Of a DNA stretch of 57,272 nucleotides, positions 17,569 to 25,980 are shown piece by piece. Location: the NCBI GenBank assembly GCA_016235595.1, contig JACRJX010000006.1:1-57272 (forward strand). Reading direction: 5' to 3'. Source of the DNA: Verrucomicrobiota bacterium. GTDB taxonomy: Bacteria; Verrucomicrobiota; Verrucomicrobiia; CAIQCK01. Position 1 is the first letter of the stretch. Every line of letters begins with the position of its first letter. The translations under genes were made by a program, and so were the position numbers. The notes under the pieces were generated by a model, which made no database searches, was not told the origin of the DNA, and saw nothing but the letters and a program-made list of their open reading frames with translations.

Positions 17569-20500
17569 GTGAAACGAATACTGATTACGTTGTCGGCGCT
17601 CTGCGCGCTGACGAATCTCGGAATAGCCGCAGACGATCTGGCGAAAGCGTTTACTTCACCGCCGTTCGCCGCCAAGCCGCGGACCTACTGGTTCCACATG
17701 AGCGGGAACATCACCAAGCCCGGCATCACCGCCGACCTGGAAGCGATGAAGGAGATCGGGCTGGGCGGCACGCTGTTCATGAATGTCAGTGTCGCGCTGC
17801 CGACAGGGCTGGTGGAGACTAAGGAGTTCATGTCTCCGGGGTGGCAGGAGTGTTTTCAGCATATGCTCAACGAAAGCGCGCGGCTCGGCCTCGATTTCGG
17901 CTCGGCCCTCTGCGACGGATGGGGCAACGCGGGCGGGCCGCAGATTCCGCCGGAGCTGGCCATGCAACGACTGACGTGGAGCGAGACGCGCGTGCGCGGC
18001 AGCGAGACGGTCGAAATCGCGAAGCTGCTGCAGCCACAGAGCTTGCTCGATTACTATCGCGATGTCGCGGTGGTCGCGTTTCCGACGCCAGACAGCGATC
18101 GCGCACCGGTGGTGTGCTCGAAGAAGGAAATCGCGTTGAAACGACCGGCTGCTGGCGGCGTTGAACTCCGCTTTGATCTCGATGCGCCGGCGACGGTGCG
18201 CGAACTGACGTTGCTGAAGGTGGACGGTTTGGCGGTGTTCGGGAATCCCATCGCGACCATTGAAGCCAGCGACGATGCGAAGACGTGGCGCGTGGTGAAG
18301 AAGCTTCCGTGCTCATGGCGGGGGAAGCCCACGGAGTTGACCATCGCGTTTGAGCCGGCCACGGCGCGGCATTTCCGGCTGCTGCTACCGCCGGAGAGCT
18401 ACTTCCGGACAGGACAAATCCGGATCGGCGAGGCACTGCTGGCGAATCGCGACAGGATTCATCTCTGGCAGCCCAAGACAGCCATCGCCGCGCACCCCGA
18501 GCACGGCGGCGGCGCGGAACGCTACCTCGACAGCGGTGCAGCGGACGCGCCCGGCATCGCGCCTTCGAGCGTTGTTGTCCTCACCGGCAAAGCGAAGTGG
18601 GTTGCGCCGGAGGGCGATTGGATGGTGTTGCGGATCGGCCACACGCCGACCGGTGCGCACAATGCTCCCGCGACGAAGGCGGGCGTCGGGCTGGAGTGCG
18701 ACAAGTTCAACCCGCGCGGCGTCGAGGCGCAACACGAGGCGTTCGTGGACAAGGTGCTGGCCACTGCCACGCCCGCCGGCAAACACGCGTTCAAGTACAC
18801 GTGGATTGATAGCTGGGAGGTCGGCATCCAGAACTGGACGGCGAAGTTCCCTGCGGAGTTCCGCGCGCGTCGCGGCTACGACATCACGCCGTGGCTGCCG
18901 GTGCTCGCGGGAGGGCGCATCGTCGGCTCACGCGACAAGTCGGAGCGGTTCTTGTGGGATTTCCGCCGCACCATCGCCGACCTGCTCGTGGACAACTATT
19001 GGAAGCGTTCAATGGAACTCGCGCACAAGCGCGGCATCGAGTTCCGCGCCGAGTCGTTCGGACGGCAGCAGTTCATGTATGACCCGATGAACTTCGCGCG
19101 CGCCAACGACATGCCGTGCGGCGAATTCTGGGTCGGCGGCGGGCCGCGCGTGGACTGCAAGGTCGCCGCCAGCGCGGCGCACTTGAGCGGGCGGCAGATC
19201 GCGGGCGCGGAGGCGTTCACAGCCGGGCGCGGCCAGTGGCTCGACGACCCGTGGAGCCTCAAGACGCTTGGCGACTGCGCTTTTTGCCTTGGCGTCAACC
19301 AATACTATTTCCACCGCTACGCGCATCAGCCGTGGCTGCATCTCGTGCCCGGCATGACGTTCGGCCCCTACGGAATCAACTTCGAGCGCACCAGCACGTG
19401 GTGGCGGCCGGGCAAGGCGTGGGTGGAATACCTCACACGCTGCCAGTCGCTGCTGCAACAGGGCCGCTTCGTGGCCGACGCGCTGGTGATGCTCGACGAG
19501 GGTGCCCCGAGCTACGGCGGCTGGAAGCATGAGTTGGCGATCCCATTGCCCGCCGGCTACGACTACGACTTTGCCAACCTCGACGCATTGCGCGAATCGC
19601 GCGTCGAGCGTGGCGTCATCGTTCACAAGAACGGCATGCGCTACCGCGTGCTGATGCTGCCAGCCACGGGCCGCGCGACGCCGGCGTTGATGCGCGAGGT
19701 GTTGCGGCTGGCGGAGGCGGGCGCGAAGGTCGCCACGCCGCGCGAGTTCACTCGCGCGCAAGGCATGATGCCCGATGGAGAAGTCGCTGCGCTGTGGAAG
19801 AAGATCTCGGCCACCGGAAATGCGGTCATCAGCGCGAGCTTCGAGACTGTGGAGAAGAAGTTTAGCCTCGTGCCGGACTTCTTGCATGAAGGCGAAGCCG
19901 GGCTGTCAACGGTCACTCCTGCCGCTAATCCGAGCGAACGGTCATGGGCGGCGGTGGCACCACCGGTGCAAACGTTGCTCTGGATTCACCGCACCGATGA
20001 CGCGGGAGCGGATTGGTATTTCGTCTCAAACCAATCCGACGGCGCCTTCGACGCGCTCTGCACCTTCCGCATCTCTGGCCGCCAGCCGGAGTTGTGGGAC
20101 GCAGCGACGGGCCGGATGCGTGACGTGGCGCGGTTCGAGGAGCGCGACGGTCGCACGAAGGTGCAGATTCAGTTCGACCCTCGCGGCTCGTGGTTCGTCG
20201 TGTTCCGCAAGGCCGCATCGCCGCTGGCCGCAAAACCCGACGCGAGCGCCGCGGCCCAAACCGGCAAGTTCCTGTTGCGGACTGAGAACCCCGGCACGAC
20301 CAACAACTTCACCATCCTCCTGCGAGCGAAGCCCTCTGCCGAAATCGAATTGGCGAAGGCTGCCGACACAGGCATCACGATGGCGCGCGGCCAGAACTTC
20401 GCGGTGCTCACGCGCCAAGGCGAGTTGATGTTCGGTGTGGGTCATGTGAACGCGGGCATGAGCGTGGGCCGCAACGGCGTCGCCATCTGGGAGCACGGCG

Positions 20501-21396
20501 CGCGTTACCTCGCGCCGCGCATCGTCGCAGCGCAACCCATCAGCGACACGGCACACATCACCGTCGTCTATCGGGACCGTGCGCCAACGCTTTACATCAA
20601 CGGCAAGCCCGCCGGCAGCGCCGCCGCCTCACAGTTCATTGTCCATCCCGGTTGCCCCGGTCCTTTCAAGGGTGAGGTGGTAGGCATCGAGTTGATTCCC
20701 ACTGCCCTCGACGCCAAACAGATTATCGAGCGCGCCACGAGCGGCGCAGCTGTTGCGCCTCGCCGCGAACTGTGGATTGAGAACGGCAAGTTGATCGCGG
20801 AAACTGATCAACCTGCTGGGACGATGCTCAATACCAATTGGGACGTGGCCTTCCAGCCCAACCGCGGCGCGCCCGCTTCTATCAAGCTGGCACGTCTCAC
20901 CGACCTCTCCCGGCACGCCGACGAGGGCATCCGCCATTTCTCCGGCACCGCGGCGTATCACCGGATGTTTGAATGCAAAATGCAGAATCCGAAATCCAAA
21001 ATGTTCCTCGATCTCGGCAACGTCCACAACCTTGCCGAAGTTATCCTCAACGGTCGCAACCTCGGCGTGCTGTGGAAACAACCTTTCCGCGTGGACGTAA
21101 CCGGCGCGCTGAAGGACGGCGCCAACGAACTCGAAATCCGCGTGACCAACCTTTGGGTGAATCGCCTCATCGGCGACACGAAAAAGATGGCTGCACTCGG
21201 CGTGGTCTACAAAGGACGCACCGGTGTGATCACGAAATGGCCTGACTGGGTGCCAAAGGATGCGCCGCCCGCCGAAGCGCCAGTGACCTTCGCGGCGTGG
21301 CGCCAGTGGGACGGCACCGAACCGCTCCAGCCGTCTGGCATGATTGGGCCGGTGGTGCTACGGCGCGTCTCACAAGTTGTCGTTAGCGGCAAGTGA
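17569..21396 (+). CDS. GH106 alpha-L-rhamnosidase-like protein (second copy, with LamG-like insert)
   Basis: 1275 residues with a GTG start preceded by GAGAGGA and a signal peptide ending near GIAADD. It parallels its neighbour: PPFAAKPRTYWFHMSGNITK, GITADLEAMKEIGLGGTLFM, SALCDGWGNAGGPQIPPELA and YTWIDSWEVGIQNWTAKFPA. Unlike the first copy, it carries a discoidin-like stretch near residues 180-295 and a concanavalin/LamG-like region at about 900-1070 (FTILLRAKPSAEIELA, TLYINGKPAGSAAA). The C-terminal jelly-roll ends in LNGRNLGVLWKQPFRVDV. Same operon, 37 bp after the first copy. The two copies probably act on different rhamnosyl linkages. Confidence 0.9.
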   Translation: MKRILITLSALCALTNLGIAADDLAKAFTSPPFAAKPRTYWFHMSGNITKPGITADLEAMKEIGLGGTLFMNVSVALPTGLVETKEFMSPGWQECFQHMLNESARLGLDFGSALCDGWGNAGGPQIPPELAMQRLTWSETRVRGSETVEIAKLLQPQSLLDYYRDVAVVAFPTPDSDRAPVVCSKKEIALKRPAAGGVELRFDLDAPATVRELTLLKVDGLAVFGNPIATIEASDDAKTWRVVKKLPCSWRGKPTELTIAFEPATARHFRLLLPPESYFRTGQIRIGEALLANRDRIHLWQPKTAIAAHPEHGGGAERYLDSGAADAPGIAPSSVVVLTGKAKWVAPEGDWMVLRIGHTPTGAHNAPATKAGVGLECDKFNPRGVEAQHEAFVDKVLATATPAGKHAFKYTWIDSWEVGIQNWTAKFPAEFRARRGYDITPWLPVLAGGRIVGSRDKSERFLWDFRRTIADLLVDNYWKRSMELAHKRGIEFRAESFGRQQFMYDPMNFARANDMPCGEFWVGGGPRVDCKVAASAAHLSGRQIAGAEAFTAGRGQWLDDPWSLKTLGDCAFCLGVNQYYFHRYAHQPWLHLVPGMTFGPYGINFERTSTWWRPGKAWVEYLTRCQSLLQQGRFVADALVMLDEGAPSYGGWKHELAIPLPAGYDYDFANLDALRESRVERGVIVHKNGMRYRVLMLPATGRATPALMREVLRLAEAGAKVATPREFTRAQGMMPDGEVAALWKKISATGNAVISASFETVEKKFSLVPDFLHEGEAGLSTVTPAANPSERSWAAVAPPVQTLLWIHRTDDAGADWYFVSNQSDGAFDALCTFRISGRQPELWDAATGRMRDVARFEERDGRTKVQIQFDPRGSWFVVFRKAASPLAAKPDASAAAQTGKFLLRTENPGTTNNFTILLRAKPSAEIELAKAADTGITMARGQNFAVLTRQGELMFGVGHVNAGMSVGRNGVAIWEHGARYLAPRIVAAQPISDTAHITVVYRDRAPTLYINGKPAGSAAASQFIVHPGCPGPFKGEVVGIELIPTALDAKQIIERATSGAAVAPRRELWIENGKLIAETDQPAGTMLNTNWDVAFQPNRGAPASIKLARLTDLSRHADEGIRHFSGTAAYHRMFECKMQNPKSKMFLDLGNVHNLAEVILNGRNLGVLWKQPFRVDVTGALKDGANELEIRVTNLWVNRLIGDTKKMAALGVVYKGRTGVITKWPDWVPKDAPPAEAPVTFAAWRQWDGTEPLQPSGMIGPVVLRRVSQVVVSGK
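20971..21005. repeat. Five 7-bp repeats inside the second GH106 gene
   Basis: Heptamers GAATGCA, AAATGCA, GAATCCG, AAATCCA and AAATGTT encode ECKMQNPKSKMF at the same position in the C-terminal domain as the array in the first copy. Confidence 0.75.
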
Positions 21397-21417
21397 ACTC
21401 CCACCGGAGGAACGCCT

Positions 21418-22410
21418 GTGAACCACGTCGAACGCTTCCGCGCCGTGATGAACTTCCGGCCGGTGGACCGCCTGCCGCGATGGGAGTGGGCGATGTGGTG
21501 GGACGAGACCATCGCGCGGTGGCACAACGAGGGATTGCCAAAATCGCTCGCATCCAGCCAAGTCTTCGAGATCGCGCAGTATTTTGGCCTCGATCCGTAT
21601 CAGCAATTCTGGTTCAGCACGACCGAGGCGACGATCGAGGCGACGCAGCACCACGTTGAGGGCATTGTTGCCAACATGGACGACTACCGGCGCGTGAAGC
21701 CGCGGCTTTACCCGGATCATTCGGCCGGCATCAAGGCGATGTGGCCATGGGCTGCAAGACAGACGCGCGGCGAGGCGGTGGTGTGGGCGACGCTGGAAGG
21801 ATGGTTCTGGTTCCCGCGGACGCTAATGAACATTGAGCGGCTGAGCTACGCGTTCTACGACCAGCCGGAGTTGGTCCATGCGATGAACCACGACCTGACG
21901 GAATTCAACCTGCGGCTTGTGCGGCAGATGGCGAAGGTTTGCGTGCCGACATTCATGACCTTGGCGGAGGACATGAGCTATAACCACGGCCCGATGATCT
22001 CGCGGCAGGTGTTCGACGAGTTCTTGGCGCCGTATTACCGCCGACTGATTGCCGCGTTGGACGAGTTGAACATCATCCTGATCGTGGACACTGACGGCGA
22101 CGTGACGCAACTGGTGCCGTGGCTGCAGGAGGTCGGCGTGGCGGGCGTGTTGCCGCTGGAGCGTCAGGCTGGTGTGGACGGTCTGAAATTGCGCGAGCAA
22201 TTCCCGACGCTGCGGATGGTGGGTCATTTCAACAAGCTGACGATGGACAAGGGCGATGCGGCGATGCGAGCGGAGTTCGAGCGACTTGTGCCGCTGATGA
22301 AACGCGGCGGGTTCATCCCGAGTGTGGACCACCAGACGCCGCCGGCGGTTTCGATGGAGCAATATCGCATTTATCTGCGGCTGCTGGCGGAATACACGAG
22401 GGTGGGTTGA
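21418..22410 (+). CDS. Uroporphyrinogen decarboxylase (URO-D)-fold protein
   Basis: 330 residues with a GTG start and CCGGAGGA 8 nt upstream. URO-D family signs are the opening NHVERFRAVMNFRPVDRLPR, the central LAEDMSYNHGPMISRQVFDE, and the C-terminal GGFIPSVDHQTPPAVSMEQY followed by a Tyr-rich helix. It differs from HemE and groups with stand-alone URO-D proteins of unknown reaction, some of which are methyltransferases. It closes the GH106 operon (22 bp after GH106) and is the second such gene in this carbohydrate region, which makes a carbohydrate-linked role likely. Only distantly similar to the copy at 8021. Confidence 0.75.
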   Translation: MNHVERFRAVMNFRPVDRLPRWEWAMWWDETIARWHNEGLPKSLASSQVFEIAQYFGLDPYQQFWFSTTEATIEATQHHVEGIVANMDDYRRVKPRLYPDHSAGIKAMWPWAARQTRGEAVVWATLEGWFWFPRTLMNIERLSYAFYDQPELVHAMNHDLTEFNLRLVRQMAKVCVPTFMTLAEDMSYNHGPMISRQVFDEFLAPYYRRLIAALDELNIILIVDTDGDVTQLVPWLQEVGVAGVLPLERQAGVDGLKLREQFPTLRMVGHFNKLTMDKGDAAMRAEFERLVPLMKRGGFIPSVDHQTPPAVSMEQYRIYLRLLAEYTRVG

Positions 22411-22433
22411 AGCAGTTTGTTGGTTCACGTTCT

Positions 22434-22461
22434 TTGACTTGGGAGGCAGAGTCCCTATACT
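22434..22461 (+). promoter_or_regulatory. Promoter of the GHL10-like gene (TTGACT-16-TATACT)
   Basis: TTGACT (22434-22439) and TATACT (22456-22461) with 16-bp spacing. The ATG is only 14 nt beyond the -10 box and has no Shine-Dalgarno site, so the leader would be about 8 nt. Confidence 0.6.
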
Positions 22462-22475
22462 GCCGCCACTGATTC

Positions 22476-23648
22476 ATGAAATACTTCTATCATCTTGTGT
22501 GTTTGATGTGCGTGATGGCGCTCTTGCCGGTTGGGTGTACCATTCATCGCGCCGCATCCGCACCGGCTCTGCCAGGGGCGCAGGCCAAAGCGAAGGTGCC
22601 GGTCTCTCCTGCATCGTCGGGCTCGATTGTGTCGGCACAAGTTCCGCTGGTTTCTCGCACGGGCGAATTGCGCGGCATCTGGCTGCACGACCCGCGTGGC
22701 GTGGACTGGCAGAAGGTGATGGCGGAGCTTCATGCCGCCCGTATCAACGCCATCTTCGTGAAGTTCTCCACTGGCGGTGCGGCTTACTACCGCAGCCAGG
22801 TGTTGCCGGGCAGCTTCTACAGCAACCGTGATGAAGCGGCTCTGTGTCTGGCAGCGGCGCGGCGTTACGGAATTCAAGTCCATGCGTGGCGCGTTTGTTT
22901 CCAGATGAAAGACGCGCCACCAGAGAGCCAGCAGCGCGCCGTCCGCGAAGGCCGGGTGCAACTCGATCGGACCGGCCGCGTGCTGCGGCCATCTTATCGC
23001 GCTCCGGTGCTTTGCCCGTCGCACGACTGGAACCGCTCGCTGGAGGTGCGCGCCACGGTCGAACTGGCGACGAAATATTCCTTCGACGGCGTGCATTTGG
23101 ATTACTTGCGCTGGATTGACGCCGACCCGTGTTGTTGCGCCAATTGCAAAAAGCGGTTTTGCCGCGATACGCGTTCCACCGTCTCTTCGTGGCCGCGCGA
23201 TGTGATGAAAGGGGGGCGTCTCGCAACGAGTTTCCTGGCGTGGCGGGAGCAGGTCATCACACGGCTGGTTGGCGAGATCAGTCCCGCCGTGCGGCGTGCG
23301 CGGCCATCCATGCGGATCTCAGCCGCCGTGTGGCCGGAACTGGCGAGTGTGCGTCGCGACCGCGGCCAGAACTGGAAAGCGTGGGTGGACGCGGGTTGGT
23401 TGGATTTTATTTGTCCGATGAACTACGCAACCGATCCGACGATGTTTGCAAAACGATTGGCGGAAGAGCGTGCGCTGGTGAACGGTCGCGTGCCGATCTA
23501 TGTTGGGCTTGCAGGCTACAAATGTGCCAACGGCAGCCAGCTACGACAGCTCGTGGCCCAGTCGCAGCGTGGCGGTGCCAACGGTTGGGTGATTTTTAAC
23601 TACAACGACGAATTTCGAACACGATTTCTGCCGTATTTGCGCAACTGA
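22476..23648 (+). CDS. GHL10-like (YngK/DUF187 family) lipoprotein
   Basis: 390 residues with a lipobox in MALLPVGCTIH (Cys at about residue 21). The body follows the glycosyl-hydrolase-like 10 TIM barrel: ELRGIWLHDPRGVDWQKVM, NAIFVKFSTGGAAYYRS, then YSFDGVHLDYLRW (about 190) and WLDFICPMNYATD (about 310). Acidic residues in HLDYLRW and the late PMNY motif are characteristic. Family members are thought to act on glycans, but few have known substrates. A CCCANCKKRFC cluster near residue 208 is an unusual Cys-rich insertion, possibly metal binding. It has its own promoter, separate from the upstream operon. Confidence 0.82.
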   Translation: MKYFYHLVCLMCVMALLPVGCTIHRAASAPALPGAQAKAKVPVSPASSGSIVSAQVPLVSRTGELRGIWLHDPRGVDWQKVMAELHAARINAIFVKFSTGGAAYYRSQVLPGSFYSNRDEAALCLAAARRYGIQVHAWRVCFQMKDAPPESQQRAVREGRVQLDRTGRVLRPSYRAPVLCPSHDWNRSLEVRATVELATKYSFDGVHLDYLRWIDADPCCCANCKKRFCRDTRSTVSSWPRDVMKGGRLATSFLAWREQVITRLVGEISPAVRRARPSMRISAAVWPELASVRRDRGQNWKAWVDAGWLDFICPMNYATDPTMFAKRLAEERALVNGRVPIYVGLAGYKCANGSQLRQLVAQSQRGGANGWVIFNYNDEFRTRFLPYLRN

Positions 23649-23669
23649 CGCATCTGAATAGAACGACCC

Positions 23670-23698
23670 TTGACAGCGTCGAAAGCGTGCAAATACTT
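23670..23698 (+). promoter_or_regulatory. Candidate promoter (TTGACA-17-ATACTT)
   Basis: A consensus TTGACA at 23670-23675 with ATACTT at 23693-23698, 17-bp spacing, upstream of the Gly/Trp-rich gene, leaving a leader of about 45 nt. Confidence 0.4.
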
Positions 23699-23748
23699 TC
23701 CCTTGGCGGCGCGGGTTATGGCATGACCAAGGCAAGGGACACAGCTTT

Positions 23749-24474
23749 ATGAAGATATTCAAAGTGGCAATCACGGCCAGCATCATGTTGGCGCAGACGC
23801 TATGGAGCGTTGCAGGATCGGCAGCGGCCGATCCGCAGGCGCTCGAAACCAACCTGGCATGGGCACAGATGATGGTGGAAGGGGCGCCTAACGCTGCGAC
23901 CGATCCGGCGTGGGGTTCGCATTGGCGCAATGAGGCGGGACGTTTTGCCAGCGAACTGGCCCTGACCCAACTGGAGAAGAAATCCGAGACTCCGGCTCCG
24001 CCGGCGGCGCCACCCGATCCTAATGCGCGATTCCGTGCCGCAGCCACCCCGGAAGAGAATCTGGCGCGCGTGCCGGCGCCGAAAGTGACGACAGAGAGCG
24101 ATTACATCCCGAAACTTCGACCCGGCGAGATGGCGGGCGTGACAGTGGATTACGCGCGAATCGAGTCGATGATCAGTCGGCCGCCTGCAGAGCCAACTTC
24201 AACCGCAACGGTGATTCCGCCGCTCATGGGTTACGGATGGGGCTCGCCCGGGTGGGGTGGTGGTATGGGTGGCGGCTGGGGTGGTGGTTGGATCGGCGGT
24301 TGGGGTGGGTGGGGAGGTAGATGGGGCGGTGGGTGGGGATGGGGTGGTGGGAGACCTTGGGCTCCGCCATGCGTGATGGCACCGCCGGTGTATTACGATC
24401 CGTATTGCCGCGGCGGATTTTCCGGCGGATTTTTCTATCGAAGCCGCAATTTCGGGATTGGTGTGGGTTTTTAA
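23749..24474 (+). CDS. Secreted protein with Gly/Trp-rich C-terminal region, unknown function
   Basis: 241 residues. A signal peptide (MKIFKVAITASIMLAQTLWS, cleavage near GSAAADP) is followed by about 100 residues of charged, Ala/Pro-rich sequence. From residue ~160 comes a 40-residue block made almost only of Gly and Trp (units such as GWGGGW), with a final Tyr/Phe/Gly-rich end. Such repeats occur in surface or envelope proteins and are often structural. No enzyme motif was found. Low sequence complexity in the DNA (24230-24355) could promote replication slippage. Confidence 0.7.
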   Translation: MKIFKVAITASIMLAQTLWSVAGSAAADPQALETNLAWAQMMVEGAPNAATDPAWGSHWRNEAGRFASELALTQLEKKSETPAPPAAPPDPNARFRAAATPEENLARVPAPKVTTESDYIPKLRPGEMAGVTVDYARIESMISRPPAEPTSTATVIPPLMGYGWGSPGWGGGMGGGWGGGWIGGWGGWGGRWGGGWGWGGGRPWAPPCVMAPPVYYDPYCRGGFSGGFFYRSRNFGIGVGF

Positions 24475-24521
24475 CTCCGCGTCCTTGCCCCAAGCCCGCA
24501 GAGTCACTGCATCAGCTTGAC

Positions 24522-24553
24522 AGGAGGGACTATCAACCACACATTTGTGTGGT
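24522..24553 (+). promoter_or_regulatory. Shine-Dalgarno site with hairpin spacer before dinB
   Basis: AGGAGGG (24522-24528) lies 25 nt before the ATG at 24554, too far for normal initiation. The gap holds a perfect 7-bp hairpin, ACCACAC (24536-24542) and GTGTGGT (24547-24553) with loop ATTT, ending exactly at the ATG. Folding it would bring the site to about 7-8 nt from the start codon. A TTG at 24545 in the loop is an in-frame alternative start. Confidence 0.6.
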
Positions 24554-25969
24554 ATGGCACCTCGGTATCAACGAATCCTGCATGTAGACGGTGATGCGTT
24601 CTTCGCCTCGTGCGAAATCGCCCTCGACCCGGCGTTACGGAACCGGCCTGTGTATGTCGGGGGCGGACGCCGGGGCGACGGCATTGTCATTGCCGCCAAT
24701 TATATCGCCAAGCGCTACGGCCTTATCACTGGCATGGCTTGTTTCGAGGCGCGGCGCAAATGTCCGGAAGGTGTGTTGGTGCGACCGCACTACAACGAGT
24801 ATCGGCGATTGTCGCTGGAGATGTTCAGCCGGCTGAAGAATTATACCCCGATGCTGGTGCCGACCTCGATTGACGAGGGGTTTCTCGATTTCACCGATTC
24901 ACCGCGGGTCTTTGGCTGTTGCACGGCGGCTGAACTGGCGGAGCGAATCCGCCGTCAGATAGTAACGGAGGTTGGCGTGCCGATTTCCGCAGGGCTGGGG
25001 TCATCGCGCTGGTTGGCAAAGCTGGCGACGGAGCATTGCAAACCAAATGGATTTCTCGAAGTGCCGGCTGACGGAGAGAGGGCGTTTCTCGCGCCGGTGC
25101 CGGTGAAGAAACTGTCGGGCATTGCGGAACGAAGGGCGCGGGCGCTGCGGTCGCTTGGAGTGCGGGCCCTCGGCGATGTGGCGCGACTGCCGCTGGAGAT
25201 GTTGCGGCGGCGATTCGGCGTGTTCGGGTTGGAACTGTGGCTGCTGGCACGCGGCGAACTCCACGAAACACTCTCATTGGCCAACAATGCCCGCACGTGC
25301 ATCAGCAGTGCTACCACGCTGCCTTGGGACGAACCGGATTGTGAGGCGGCGCTGTTGTTCCTCCTGGACCAGACGGAGCGTGTCATCACGACGTTCTTTC
25401 GTGAGAACCTCAAAGCGCGTGAGATGGGCGTGTTTGTGCGATTCTGCAACTTTGAGGGCGTGGGGCGTAGCGTGCGGTTCCCATCGGCACAGTTCGAGCC
25501 GCGCGTGATTGACCCGGTGGTGGAACAAATGTTTCGAGAGTTGGTCGCTGGACAGCATCAACCGATCCGGCAGGTGTGCATTCATTTCTGCAACTTCGAG
25601 CCGCTCGATCTTCAGCCGGATTTGTTTGGCGAACATCCGGAGTTCAAGCGCCGGGAGATGCACCACGCGTTGGAAGAAATCGAAACGCGCTACGGCCCGC
25701 GCAGCATCAAGAGCGGCACGCGGTTGCTGGCGGAGTCGCAGGCGGCGCACTTGCTGGGCGACAAGGCGAAGTGCCCGTTCGTGCCGCAGCGCGAGATGGA
25801 GATCAAGGTCGGCCAATTGCCGGAGACGCTCTGCGAGAACGCGCTCGATCCGGTCTATGAAGAGGACTGGCTGCCGTTGGAGTCGGACGAAAGCAGAACC
25901 GGCAGCGGGCCGTTGCCGCTGCCGCGCACCTGGGGTCGTTCCACCAGCCGTGCAACGAAGTTGGGTTGA
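24554..25969 (+). CDS. dinB: Y-family DNA polymerase (DinB/Pol IV-like)
   Basis: 471 residues. The translesion polymerase palm is evident: RILHVDGDAFFASCE (metal-binding Asp residues near residue 11-13), GRRGDGIVIAANYIAKRYG, and TSIDEGFLDFTDSP (catalytic Asp-Glu about 105). A thumb helix-hairpin-helix (VKKLSGIAERRARALRSLGV) and the little-finger domain follow. The last ~80 residues, after GTRLLAESQ, extend beyond the usual Pol IV end and have no recognised motif. It copies damaged templates with low fidelity. Translation start is unusual (see the hairpin spacer). Convergent with the AEC gene, 11 bp apart. Confidence 0.88.
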   Translation: MAPRYQRILHVDGDAFFASCEIALDPALRNRPVYVGGGRRGDGIVIAANYIAKRYGLITGMACFEARRKCPEGVLVRPHYNEYRRLSLEMFSRLKNYTPMLVPTSIDEGFLDFTDSPRVFGCCTAAELAERIRRQIVTEVGVPISAGLGSSRWLAKLATEHCKPNGFLEVPADGERAFLAPVPVKKLSGIAERRARALRSLGVRALGDVARLPLEMLRRRFGVFGLELWLLARGELHETLSLANNARTCISSATTLPWDEPDCEAALLFLLDQTERVITTFFRENLKAREMGVFVRFCNFEGVGRSVRFPSAQFEPRVIDPVVEQMFRELVAGQHQPIRQVCIHFCNFEPLDLQPDLFGEHPEFKRREMHHALEEIETRYGPRSIKSGTRLLAESQAAHLLGDKAKCPFVPQREMEIKVGQLPETLCENALDPVYEEDWLPLESDESRTGSGPLPLPRTWGRSTSRATKLG

Positions 25970-25980
25970 GGGTGGGTTGG

